Shown: positions 35,501 to 45,355 of the stretch, piece after piece
Numbering within the stretch: position 1 is the first letter of the stretch
How the letters are laid out: every line of letters begins with the position of its first letter
Source of the DNA: Malus domestica
Lineage: Eukaryota; Streptophyta; Magnoliopsida; Rosales; Rosaceae
Reading direction: 5' to 3'
Assembly (NCBI RefSeq): GCF_042453785.1
Contig: NC_091670.1
Location: forward strand, 744,001 to 808,000
DNA length: 64,000 nt
Notes under the pieces: model-generated
The model's input: the letters and a program-made list of their open reading frames with translations, nothing else
Database searches by the model: none
Told to the model about the DNA's origin: nothing
Program-made: the position numbers and the translations under genes

Positions 35501-38500
35501 AAGATGAGTACTCGAGAGCAATGCCAGGTAAGTAATCAGGTAAAGGGTTCCAGGCAGTCAGTTCCTGGCTGGAAGCTTGATTCCAAGTGCTGACTAATTG
35601 CTCTCTTTCTCCTTGTCTTGCAGGTAAGAACAAGGCCAAAGGAAAAGACGGGGAAAAAGCATGATATGGGATACTCTTGCTTTTAACCCTGATGATATGA
35701 AATATTCTTGCTCTAGTATAGCTTGTTTACAGAGGTATTATCGGGGGGAAAGAAAGCTGAATATTTCGAAAGGCTTCATTGGGAGTGCCCTCTCAGATAA
35801 GAGGAAGGGTTGAGCATTTTTGCAGGTCTGCCTGTCCGTTGGGGATGGAGGTCGACATATATAGGAGTCTCCCTAACATCAAGTAATAATGCTATTCCTT
35901 TACCCTGCTTGGTCATAGCACGGTAGTGGGAGCTGCCAGCTTCACAAGTTTTAACTCTGTCAGAGCACTTTGAAAAAGTGGTCTGTGGTATCTGGAAAGC
36001 TGATGTTGCATGTGAAGATTACAGACAAGCTTTATCCAAGGAGATCCAGCTCTTGAAGTTGGGAAAGTGGTGCCTCTTTGGTTTTCGAACAAGCAATCAT
36101 GTCGGGGATCCGGCTCTCGAGATTCGGAGAACGATGCCTCTTCGATTTTTGAGAAAGCAATCCTGCTGGGGGTCTGGCTCTCGAGATTCGGAGAGCGATG
36201 TCTTCGATTTTTGAGAAAGTAATCATGTTGGGAGTCTGGCTCTCGAGATTCGGAGGGCGGTGCCTCTTCGATTTTGGAGCAAGCAATCTTGTTGGGAGTG
36301 TTTTCTCGAATGTGAGTAAAGGTTGGGCATGTTTGCTAGTCTACCTTGCCACGAAGCACAGAGGTTGACACACAGGGACTTTCCAATTATCCAGCAGTGG
36401 TACTGTTCCTTTACCCTCTCTTCGATTTTTGAGAAAGTAATCATGTTAGGAGTCTGGCTCTCGAGATTCGGAGGGCGGTACCTCTTCGATTTTGGAGCAA
36501 ACAATCAACCCTTACCATGCAGGGGAAAAATGTGCTCTTTTTCCTGCTTTTATTTCTTGAAGTGCAAGTTCTTGTACCTTGCATGAGTGATCTTTTGATT
36601 AAAAAAAAAAAAGGATATGTAGCATTACACGGGGCTTTCTGTTTCTTTCGTTTTGGTATAACTTTATGTTTGACTAAATCTCATGAAACTGTTGGTGAAC
36701 AGGTTATGGTCCAGCTGGATATGCTTTGTTTGTAGCAGTTTATGCCGGACTGGAAGTATGCCTTTGATACCCACTTCTTAAATATATTGCTATCTGTATG
36801 GTTTTTAGCCTTTAATATGTTTTTATTCCCACTTATTTGTTCACTCTTGCACTATTTATGTACATTTACCTATGCAAGAGAAAGAAAACTAGGCAACTTT
36901 TGTCTTGAACAAGTAATTGTGTGCCCACCTTCAGGTTTTTAAACATATTTTACAAATTATATATGATTGGATAAACAATATGGTTCTTCATGGACTATAT
37001 ATTCTGAACCTGACTCCCTCATCTCTCTTTCATAACCACATTCAACCTTTGTAGATTTTTTTTTTTTTTTTTCTTTCTGTAGTATCTGTTTTAGATTTAT
37101 AAAATATAGAAAACCAAACCCTCATTTCAAGTACTAACATAATAAGAATTATGTTTCCTAGATCATTGCGATTCCAGCTATTCCATTGACCATGTCAGCT
37201 GGTCTTCTCTTTGGCACAGTTACTGGTTCTATTCTTGTCTCTATAAGTGGCACGGTGAGTATTTCTTTTTCCCTTTTTCTAACTATACAAAGAACAAACT
37301 ATCAATATTTGCTCTAAAATTTTCTTTTCCTGATAGTATTTACCTTTTTCAGGTGGCTGCTAGCATTGCCTTTTTGATTGCTAGATATTTCGCTCGTGAG
37401 CGTATTCTGAAAATGGTTGAGGGAAACAAGAAGTTTCTTGCCATTGATAAGGCTATTGGAGAAAATGGATTTAGAGTTGTCACTCTCCTTCGCTTGAGCC
37501 CTTTGCTTCCTTTTTCGTTGGGGAACTATTTGTATGGATTGACATCTGTAAAGTTTGTACCATACGTGTTAGGAAGGTTTGCTGCCCTGCTCCTTTTTGA
37601 CTTAGTTAAAGTTCTTGGATCTCAAGTTGGGTTTTTGATATGCAAATGTTCTTATTGGCTGCTCTTGAGAGTTAGGGCTGTAAATTAGACAGGTTGAGCT
37701 GGAATTGGGACCTTTTTTATCCCAGCTCAATTCCTAAGGCTCTTAGGACGATATTGGACCAAATATTTAACCCAAGCTTAAACTGTCCTATATGATGGGT
37801 TACAGGTTGATTTTAGGCCAGACCAAAGTGGTTTTGGCAATTTAAACAAGATTCGGTATCTTTCTGGGTCCAACTTGTTATCACTTAGGTTGTCAAAATG
37901 AGTTAATAACCAACTTAAACAAGATTTTCCTCCACTTTTTGACCTGTTTGGATTGAATAGTCGTGACAGATGACATGTTTTAAGCAATGGAACTGAAAGT
38001 TTTAGTAAAAAGGAAATTAATTGTTTCCTTGCTGCTTTGAATTGCGGTCCAGTGATTCTCATAAACATATTGCTCAATTTTAATTATGTAGAGGTTATTA
38101 AGTGTACAATTAGGGTGTCGTATAGAAAATATATGGTTGAAATATCAAATAAAATTCTTTGATATGAGCATTTTTGCATTGGCCCATTGGACAAAAGTAT
38201 TAAAACAAAGTTGAGAGAATAGGGTGGTCAGGACTCAGGACACGTCTAGTAATTTAACTTATGAATTAGATATCGTCTCATGAACTGATGTAAATGTCAA
38301 GTTTGTACATTTTTTACTCTCTGGTTCTAAGTCAATTTGTAATTGACTTGCAGTTGGTTGGGGATGCTTCCAGGAACATGGGCTTACGTGAGTGCTGGTG
38401 CATTTGGGCGAGCTATAATTGTGAGTCTCTGTTTTTCCTTTTCTCTTGTGGAGATTCTATGTTTCTCTCTGTGAAGGGGATGTGATGGTGTTAAGTGAAC

Positions 38501-40348
38501 GGGTATGACATGTATGTTTAGATTTACCAAACTGCAAAAGAAAAAAATTCAAATTTATATTGACATTGACGTTGATCAGATGAAGACAAAACCTAAGAAA
38601 AAATATATTGTTAGTCACTGTGCTTATCCTTCCAGGATAAGAATATAGAACAATGATAGTACAAAATGGCGGTTATAGAACAAGAAACTGACTTATTACA
38701 CATCATCTGGTTGTGAAAAAGGGAACCCAGTGGGATAATGTTAACATTTTTGCATCGGCCGAGGTATATTTGTGTCTGTAATTTCTATGAAGTAGGGGTC
38801 TTCTTTCTCAGTTTAACATGTTGTGACCAGTTAATATAAAGTAGAATACTGAGGAATATATTATGGATTTATTCTTTCCGTAAAATGACTTGAACCATCA
38901 TCAATAATAAGTATGAGTGAAGATGAGCTAGGTAACACAAAATACAGCTTTTACATTAGTAAGTGGCTGGTTATTTTTTACTAGAGGTCGCACTTGGTGC
39001 GATGGCAAGTGCCTTCGCCCATGAGCGGTAGGTCTCGGGTTCGAGACTTGGGAGCAGCCTCTCCATAAATGGGGGTAAGGCTAGCCGACATTCACCTCTC
39101 CCAGACCCTACGTAAAGCCGGAGCCTTGTGCACTGGGTACGACCTTTATCGGATTTGTATCAAACTCTTCTTCTTTGTCTTCTAGTTTTGATACTACGAG
39201 TCATAAAAGATTGATCTAGTGAAAAACTTTCACACCCTAGGTCGTTCTTACTTTTTATGATAGAATAGATAGTTACCAGACCTAAGTCAGGTATCAACCT
39301 TGTCAATTGTGTGGTTAATATGGTTACAATTCTGGGAAATGGAAAGGTGCCATAGCATCCAGATGCATTGGTGCTTGTCATGCTGGCATCTGCAACACTG
39401 AGATCTACATATATGAATTAATGCACATGGTTTCATGCAGTTATTAGCTTGGGTATCCTATCAGATTAGTTAACACTTGTTTGCAATCCCTGTGGCGGGG
39501 GAATTTGTTAAAGTGAATAGTCAGAAATTTCAGAACCGTCAAATTAGTGTAGAATAGAGACAGTTTGTGGATTGTTAACTATCTTTTCAGGGGTCCATTT
39601 GGTAGCTGTTGTCATTTTCAAGGAAATATTTTGATTGATTATATCTTAATTTAGCTTCAGATATAGTGCAAAACTGTACTCTGTTAGGGAAGAGTATAGT
39701 GTTATTGCCTTCAGACTGGAATATTTGGAAAACATGAGAAGTTTATGAGAATTATATTCTATGAACAGGTAAAAAGCGGCTGGTCGTAATGAAGCCAATA
39801 TGAATTTATTACTTACCAAGGATATAGTGCAGAACTTCATTTTGTTACGTCTTCCAGATTATGTAGTTGCATACTGCTGCTGGATAAATTTATTACTTAC
39901 CAAGGATCAGAATTTGGCCTTACCAAACGCTGCTCAATTTGTTTATCAGACATTTTTATGATGAATTAGAAAACATGTGCTTCTGTCTACTGGTTGTTTA
40001 GTTAAGGAATTTAGTTGGGTTCCATATAGTTAGCCGAGTTTCATTTTGAATCATTTGCTAATGTTCTTTTTATCCTGGTGGTGTTTAAGCAAGAAGAATC
40101 TGAGGTTGGTTTGCCAGGAGGAAATGGTCAGCTCTTGACACTAGGGCTTGGACTGTTAGCCACAGCATTGGCTGCTGCTTATGTAACACGACTGGCAAAG
40201 GTAAGTTCCTGCTTTGACAAGCATTTTCGTTTATAGGGTTTGCCAAATCTCATTGTTCCTTTCGAAAACCAGACGGCTAAGAAGGCGATCTTAACACCAT
40301 GTTGAATTCTGGTTTTTGATGCAGGATGCTGTAAAAGATATCGATTAG
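26502..40348 (+). CDS. SNARE-associated Golgi/VTT (DedA-like) membrane protein, chloroplast-type
   Basis: Seven exons: 26502-26937, 36703-36755, 37162-37254, 37353-37576, 38354-38420, 40090-40200 and 40325-40348. All have GT/AG junctions and matching phase; they encode 335 residues. The N-terminus is Ser/Pro/Arg-rich and acid-poor for about 60 residues, as in a plastid transit peptide. An acidic stretch follows, then a first membrane span (about 105-127, [18 protein letters not shown]). The VTT domain starts at [18 protein letters not shown] and includes [33 protein letters not shown] and [21 protein letters not shown] last span ([18 protein letters not shown]) precedes a short tail. Family members are membrane proteins, some with lipid scramblase activity; the plant plastid role is not established. 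Intron 1 (about 9.8 kb) is filled with transposons. Confidence 0.9.
26938..27990 (+). other. Start of VTT intron 1, no recognised element
   Basis: AT-rich unique-looking sequence with a T16-T18 run near 27045. No coding sequence or repeat with clear ends seen. Confidence 0.4.
27991..28138 (+). repeat. 148-bp direct repeat flanking the copia element, left copy
   Basis: Runs from GTTTTCCTAGGTGCTCTTCC to GGTGGGTCAAAGTG. It matches 33204-33351 with one mismatch seen (AATTTG versus AGTTTG). Its last 29 bases are the first bases of the hAT-type MITE that is complete only on the right side. Confidence 0.9.
28142..28434 (-). repeat. 3' LTR of the copia element
   Basis: 293 bp. Differs from the 5' LTR only at its second base and at one internal site (TTGCTATCC versus TTGGTATCC). 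Confidence 0.9.
28442..32800 (-). pseudogene. Copia Gag-Pol polyprotein, one in-frame stop
   Basis: One frame of 1,453 codons from ATG 32800 ([14 protein letters not shown]) to the stop at 28442. It is interrupted only by a TAG at 30077-30079 (codon 908), between integrase and RT. In order: gag; CCHC-like knuckle [14 protein letters not shown] (about residue 260); protease [12 protein letters not shown] (about 372); pre-integrase [10 protein letters not shown] (about 490); integrase with [15 protein letters not shown] and [17 protein letters not shown] with [12 protein letters not shown] and YVDDMVITG (about 1135); RNase H with [12 protein letters not shown] and TKHIEIDCH. The order PR-IN-RT-RH is diagnostic of Ty1/copia. 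All motifs are intact, so the single stop is the only visible lesion. Confidence 0.93.
32885..32896 (-). other. Copia primer binding site
   Basis: TGGTATCAGAGC on the minus strand, complementary to the 3' end of plant initiator Met-tRNA, the usual copia primer. Confidence 0.85.
32911..33203 (-). repeat. 5' LTR of the copia element
   Basis: 293 bp, nearly identical to the 3' LTR, directly abutting the right copy of the 148-bp duplication. Confidence 0.9.
33204..33351 (+). repeat. 148-bp direct repeat flanking the copia element, right copy
   Basis: Same sequence as 27991-28138. On this side it continues without a break into the rest of the hAT-type MITE. Confidence 0.9.
33323..33943. mobile_element. 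hAT-type MITE, 621 bp
   Basis: It has an 8-bp TSD, CCCCTATG, at 33315-33322 and 33944-33951. The terminal inverted repeats are CAGGGGCAGATCC at the left and the complement of GGATCCGCCGCTG at the right (11 of 13 match). A subterminal inverted GGTCA(A)/TTGACC pairing is visible. The interior has no transposase frame. TSD length and CAGnGGC-type ends fit the hAT superfamily. Confidence 0.8.
33979..36499 (-). mobile_element. Chimeric retro-insertion: RTE-like LINE 3' end fused to gypsy-family sequence
   Basis: AACAATCAACCCTTACCAT (19 bp) occurs exactly on both sides, at 33960-33978 and 36500-36518. On the minus strand the insert ends in a (TTG)n LINE tail at 33979. The LINE part (33979 to about 34597) encodes the C-terminal end of a LINE protein. 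From about 34598 the sequence switches to gypsy LTR sequence and then gypsy 3' region up to 36499, in the same orientation. The gypsy part lacks both LTR ends and misses about 300 bp that the outer element has between 5213 and 5510. A single TSD around the whole unit implies one insertion event. Confidence 0.75.
34075..34600 (-). pseudogene. C-terminal fragment of RTE-like LINE reverse transcriptase protein
   Basis: The frame 34407-34075 contains [56 protein letters not shown] and [11 protein letters not shown], the conserved C-terminal region of plant RTE-type LINE ORFs. Upstream, in another frame, is [19 protein letters not shown]. At least one frameshift separates them near 34410. Confidence 0.75.
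38984..39148 (+). mobile_element. Au-like SINE in VTT intron 5
   Basis: A tRNA-derived short element. It has a box A-like GGTGCGATGGCAAGTGCC near 38997 and box B GGTTCGAGACT at 39038-39048. The body CAGCCTCTCCATAAATGGGG and TTGTGCACTGGGTACGACC match the Au SINE family from memory. No clear TSD found. Confidence 0.75.
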
Positions 40349-41914
40349 GTGACGGGTCTGTCTGCCCATGAAGCCTACACAATGTATTTGAAACTTTAAA
40401 AAAGATTAGAAAAATATGATAGCTACTTCACTGCCCGTGTAATTATCCAACTTTTGGCAAATTGAATAGGAATTGTGTCATTAATTCCTGGGTTCCTAGC
40501 TGTATCTTTAGCCCCATCGATTTCTTTTCTCTGTCTTGCATTGTCGTATGAGACCGATCTTAAAATTGAGAAATGTGGTTCAAATGTTTCCTTCCAGCTG
40601 GAGTATGTGTTTTTCAAGTGCAAAAATAAACCCAGTGAACACACCTCAACACAAAATTTATGTTGGTGTATAGACATTTGTTGGTTTGATGTCAGTTCTT
40701 TGTCAAAGTTGGCGGTGCCCAAAGTCAAAGAGCGTGCTCATGTTCGTTCATATTGCAGTTTTTATTTATAAAACTACTCCGATGCTATTTCGTGAAGTTT
40801 ACCGTGCAATCCATTGTGCACTGTGTTGTCTCAACGACTACCAAACCCAAATTACAGCACTTGACAACAAGTTTATACTTTTGGTATGGTTTTAGTTACC
40901 GGTTATACATTTTATCACAACACCAGTAAATAAAATTACAATGGAACATAGATTACCGTCTGATTGAATAAAACTCCACATTCCTTTCCAACTTTGATCT
41001 TTCGTTGCATATTATGCTCTCTCTCTCTAATCGAACGTAGTCGGCCACCATCCACGAGTCTTATGCTTGGTATAGTGACGTGTAGGTTTTACAATTGATT
41101 ACACGAATCTATTAATCTGACATGAAACGATATGAAAATAATAGGTTTGGGGTCAATTTGTTGACGAATGAGGTTGTTTTGGGTCACTCGTCAAGATAAG
41201 AGGTTCAACATGATCCGTTAAGGTAATGGATACAAAACAAAAACAACAAGAACGTGACAAACACGACTATTGTTTGCCAGGTCTAGTGACGTGTGCGGAA
41301 TTTGTTGATATAATCATCACACGATGTTACCAATCCGCTCCTACTATAACACGTATGTAATGAGCAAGTCCTACGTTAATCTACTTATACTATAACATGT
41401 ATGCCTATTTGAAGTCCTACGTTACTAAATAATTGTCTAGAAACAATTATGTAGAAACAGTCGTTGTACAATTGTTAATATAGATTAGTCATAAAAGAGA
41501 GTTGACAATTTCGATTAAGAGAACACTGAGTGGCAAATATTGAATAAAATTTGGTAAGAGCCATAACGGAATAGATTAATCGATACCGTATGCAGGTTGC
41601 CATGCATGCAAGTTATGGTTGAGCTGAGTGTGATTGGTCACCACATGTCCTGCAGAGGCCATGTTTGGCTGCGACAAGTGTCAAGTGTCTCCTACCCCTC
41701 CACGTTCAATGTCTGAAAAACAAGCAACAACTTCATCTGCTTGCTTTTCAACCAGTTAGTCACATGATCAAATTCCTCAGAGTTCGCCACGACTTCACCT
41801 AATGCATGCATTTCAGATGCTTTATGGTGCCACTTGTCACTGAGGGATGGAAAATTGTCAAAACTCACCACCCTTTGGGAAAAAGGAATCAAATAATTAA
41901 ATCAGTTGCCTATC
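40349..41914. other. Intergenic: VTT 3' flank and DUF1442 upstream region
   Basis: AT-rich, with a short CT run near 41015. Between about 41100 and 41260 the sequence has a repeat-like character (GGGTCACTCGTCAAGAT) without resolvable ends. No ORF with codon-like character. Confidence 0.4.
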
Positions 41915-41922
41915 TATAAATA
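41915..41922 (+). promoter_or_regulatory. TATA box upstream of the DUF1442 gene
   Basis: TATAAATA, 105 bases upstream of the ATG at 42027, in a plausible core promoter position giving a 5' UTR of about 75 bases. Confidence 0.55.
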
Positions 41923-42026
41923 TGCCTCCATAAACTCTTTGGCTCCAGATCATTCACAATCTCTCCTTCGAACCAATTTGAAGTTGAACCCTTTGAGACT
42001 CTATCACCAGCAATCGTTAACTTACG

Positions 42027-42969
42027 ATGGAATGGTCTCCTCAAGCTGCCTTGAAAGCTTACTTAGATACTCTTCAGCTGGTAATTTTCTAATACTTGAC
42101 TTTGTTTTTGTGTTTTCTTGTTAGGACGTCATGCGTATTGTTATTATGTGATACATTTTATATATATTATATATATATATATATATATATTGTGATGTAA
42201 AATTCATATAGTATAATAATAGCCTGACAACATAACATGTTATATATATACCCACATCGACAACACTACTCGTTTTCAGTTCTTTTAAGTTCTTTGTTTT
42301 GTTAACTGAGTAATTCACATTCAATTGCTTATTCCATCCAGTTATTTTCTCTTAATGCAGTGTAAGTTTCACAATGATCAAGACTTGGTGCAAGGAAACA
42401 CATGTAGTAGTGGTATTATAGAACCAAAATGCATGGAATTTATATCAGCTTTAGCAGCTGGAAAGCGAGCAAAGTTAATGTTGCAAATCACATCTGAAGG
42501 TGTAACACCGCTGACGGTTTCACTTGCGGTGGCTGCAAAGCAAAGTGGAGGCCGACTGATCGTGTGCATTAATAACGACGACGACGATCATACGGAGAAG
42601 TTTGGCAAAACCCTACTTTTGGAAAACGGTCTCGACGACGTCGTTGAATATGTTTACGATACTGATCCTTGTAGAATGGTGAAGCATTTCAAGAATGTTG
42701 AATTTGCGGCTGTGGACTGCAAGTTTAAAGATTACTTGAAACTTTTGAAGGTTATGAATCTCAACCCAAATGGGAGTATAGTGGTGATAAACAATATTGG
42801 TGTGGCTGTTAATGGAGGTCCAATTCTCGATCGAGTTTTCAAGGAAAAGAAAGCATTTAAATATGTGACCTTACCTTTAGGAGAAGGAATGGAGTTCATA
42901 AGATTCAGATCCAAGGGCAAGTGCAAATCCCACAGATATAAGAGATTTCATGTAACGTTTGAAAATTAA
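42027..42969 (+). CDS. DUF1442 family protein
   Basis: Two exons: 42027-42080 (MEWSPQAALKAYLDTLQL) and 42361-42969, joined in phase 0 with GT/AG, giving 220 residues. The protein matches the plant DUF1442 family in its start, in EFISALAAGKRAKLMLQITS, in TVSLAVAAKQSGGRLIVCI, and in length (about 210-230 is usual). The fold is related to SAM-dependent methyltransferases but the catalytic loop is poorly kept, so the biochemical role is unknown. An Asp run (NNDDDDH) after the second strand is a local oddity. The single 280-bp intron contains a (TA)n microsatellite. The start is fixed by the conserved MxWSPxxAxKAYLDTL motif. Confidence 0.88.
42157..42190. repeat. (TA)n microsatellite in the DUF1442 intron
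   Basis: About 16 TA dinucleotides with one interruption; likely length-polymorphic. Confidence 0.9.
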
Positions 42970-43519
42970 AATCTTTTATGTATTCCTTTTCTTTGTCCTT
43001 TAATTTAGGCCAAGAGGGTATGGTCTAAAAGTTGTCGAATCTTTTAATTTAGGCCTCGTTTGGTGTCTGGAATTGGATTGAATAGTTAATCCAGCTTCTA
43101 GTTGATATTATATTCAGTGTCTGTAGAATGAAGGATTGGAGATAAGTTACAGATCAAGCTCATTTTGGTATCCATATACAATTGTTATTACTAATAGTAT
43201 ACTCTGATGCACCGTAACTAGGCATGCAGGTTGGATAACTGAAATTGGAAAGAAAAGCTTGTTGCTGATATTTTTTTATATTGGATCTAAAATAACTTAT
43301 TTCTGATCGGATATATTCATATGAAAATCACCCCTACGCGTAACTTGTTATCATTGAAAGGTTGGCTCTGAAGGAAATGCTTAATTAAAAGATTAATTTT
43401 TCAATATCAAACCAATAGTGATATATCTATGCTACAGTGTGTGTGTGTATCTATATATATATATATATGTATGTATATATATGATATGATATGTATGTAT
43501 ATATATATATGTATGTATG

Positions 43520-43555
<36 letters not shown>

Positions 43556-43599
43556 TCAAAGTGGGAGACGATTCGCAAGTTGGCTCCACAAAACCATTC
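42970..43599. other. Intergenic, with compound microsatellite at 43437-43555
   Basis: No gene. Alternating (TG)n, (TA)n and (TATG)n tracts of about 120 bp begin near 43437. ORFs there (runs of Tyr, Ile, Cys, Met, Val) are repeat artefacts. Confidence 0.85.
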
Positions 43600-44720
43600 A
43601 TCTGCCAGAGAATATGTGGTTTAGGCGTCCATTAATTTGAATTACTGTTTCCCAAACTTACGCGATTGAAGGCTTGTTTAGAAGATTGATCAAGGATTTC
43701 TGCCAAGCCAAGAAGGAAGCGGTTCCCACAAATTTGGATTACACGAGCTATAGAGAAGTGCTTGAGATGTTATATGGTCGATTACTTGGATTCGAAAAGA
43801 TACCTATTTTGTGTTGGATGATGTGTGGCATATCGAACTTCGGAACAGAAATAACGAAATCACTCCCGGATAGAGAGTATAAGGAATTCAGATATGTTCA
43901 TATGGCTAGGGCACCATCAAGCATTCGTACGTTGCAGAAACTGCAAGTAATGACGTGCATTGCATCAGAAGGCAACTTTGTTAAGACTTTTAGGGAACTT
44001 GACCCAACTTACTAGAATTGGCATTACAAATATCAAAGGAGGAGATGAGATGGACCTATGTCTCTCAATCCAAAAGACGAAGCTCCCTCACTACTTGTTC
44101 TTAATGGCAAGTGGCGAAGAGGAATTTCTTAGAACTAATTTGCTATGTTCAACTCCTCCACATCTTCTAACGGTTATTTTGGTCGGAAAACTGAAAAGGT
44201 TACCGCCTTGGTTTTCTTCACTCCAAAACCTCACGAATATATATCTGCATTGGTCTCGATTTGAGGAAGATTTACCTCATTGAAGGGATGCCCAACCTAA
44301 GAAGGCTTACCCTTATTAATGCATACGTCGGGAAAGAGTAGTGCTTTCGCATATGCTTTATAAAGCCTACTCATCTGCAGTTTTTCACTGAATCTATTAA
44401 CTGTTGAAAAGGGTTATGGCCAACCTGCATTACATGCACCTTGATAGCTGCATGGAACTGAAGGCGTTGCCAAAGGGTCTTGAATGTCTTACTAAACTAG
44501 AAACTCTGTGACTGGATTTCGTGTCGATGCAACTTATAAAGTCCATAGAGGAGGTGTGGATCGCCCGAAGGTACAACACATCCCTGAGATCACCCCTTCT
44601 TACCAAACATTCTGAACATTTCACGAAAGCTTGTCTTAGTTCAGTTCCCGGAAGGTACAAATATATATATGTTCATGTGGTCGTTTAAACTACTCCAGTA
44701 GACAAATTGTTTCAAGTTCA
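43600..44720 (+). pseudogene. NLR (RPM1-like CC-NB-LRR) disease-resistance gene fragment
   Basis: The first part reads TVSQTYAIEGLFRRLIKDFC then AKKEAVPTNLDYTSYREVLE, the NB-ARC stretch after the P-loop. It then degenerates where the kinase-2 block (VLDDVW in functional genes) should be. Leucine-rich repeat pieces follow in other frames: LGNLTQLTRIGITNIKGGD, LPPWFSSLQNLTNIYLHWS and LPKGLECLTKLETL. The P-loop, GLPL and MHD regions are absent, and stops and frameshifts occur (43620, 44013, 44281, 44508). A decayed, truncated copy; functional paralogues are probably elsewhere. Confidence 0.8.
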
Positions 44721-45355
44721 TAAATCTATTAAGACATCGATTTGATGTCCATGCATCCAATACTGAATCCTTAATTGTATTTGCCACACAGGATCTACGA
44801 TCTGGGGGTGTGTTTCTGAAGAATAATTGGGGCTGGATGGGGGCAAAGTTCCTGCCAATGGCAAAGATGTTCAGTCGACTCCCTACCCATTTGTGAGGGT
44901 CTGGACCCCTATGAGTGAGCAGAAAAGGGAGGAAAGAGGCCATGTGCGTGTTTGTGATAATGTTGAAGATTGAATTTGTAAATTTGGGAGGCTCATGAAC
45001 ATGTGTTGTATTTAATCCCGAGACTGCGGTCAAAACTAGCTTTGGATATGAAGATGAAGTGGATTCCAAATTCCTGTCTTACATATTTTGATAGTTCATG
45101 ATGAATCTGATGTCTTATAAAAATTTCCACCATGCCGACGGGCAAGGGAAATTACCTGCAATGATGAATCTGATTCTGTTTACTACCTTACTTTGTTTTC
45201 TGCAATTCTAAACACACACCAAAACTTATAATATCATATAAAAGAAAATCTTTCCGAGAAGAGTTGTCACATCAAATTCATAAAACTCGTTTATGATCAT
45301 AATCTTATCACGATTTTGAAGGAAACAGTATCCAGGACGACTAAAATATGCTAAT
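44721..45355. other. Intergenic between NLR relic and DAD1
   Basis: A 142-codon open frame on the minus strand (44641-45069) has no recognisable domain and overlaps the end of the NLR relic. I do not call it a gene. The DAD1 3' UTR presumably covers the right part. Confidence 0.4.

Noticed and set aside
38984..39148. tRNA gene candidate from box A/box B
   Set aside because: No complete cloverleaf or acceptor stem; the downstream body matches an Au-like SINE.
43429..43635. ORF rich in Tyr/Ile/Cys/Met/Val
   Set aside because: It is the translation of (TA)n/(TATG)n microsatellite DNA; no domain.
44641..45069. 142-codon minus-strand ORF
   Set aside because: No recognisable domain, overlaps the NLR relic, and is likely chance.
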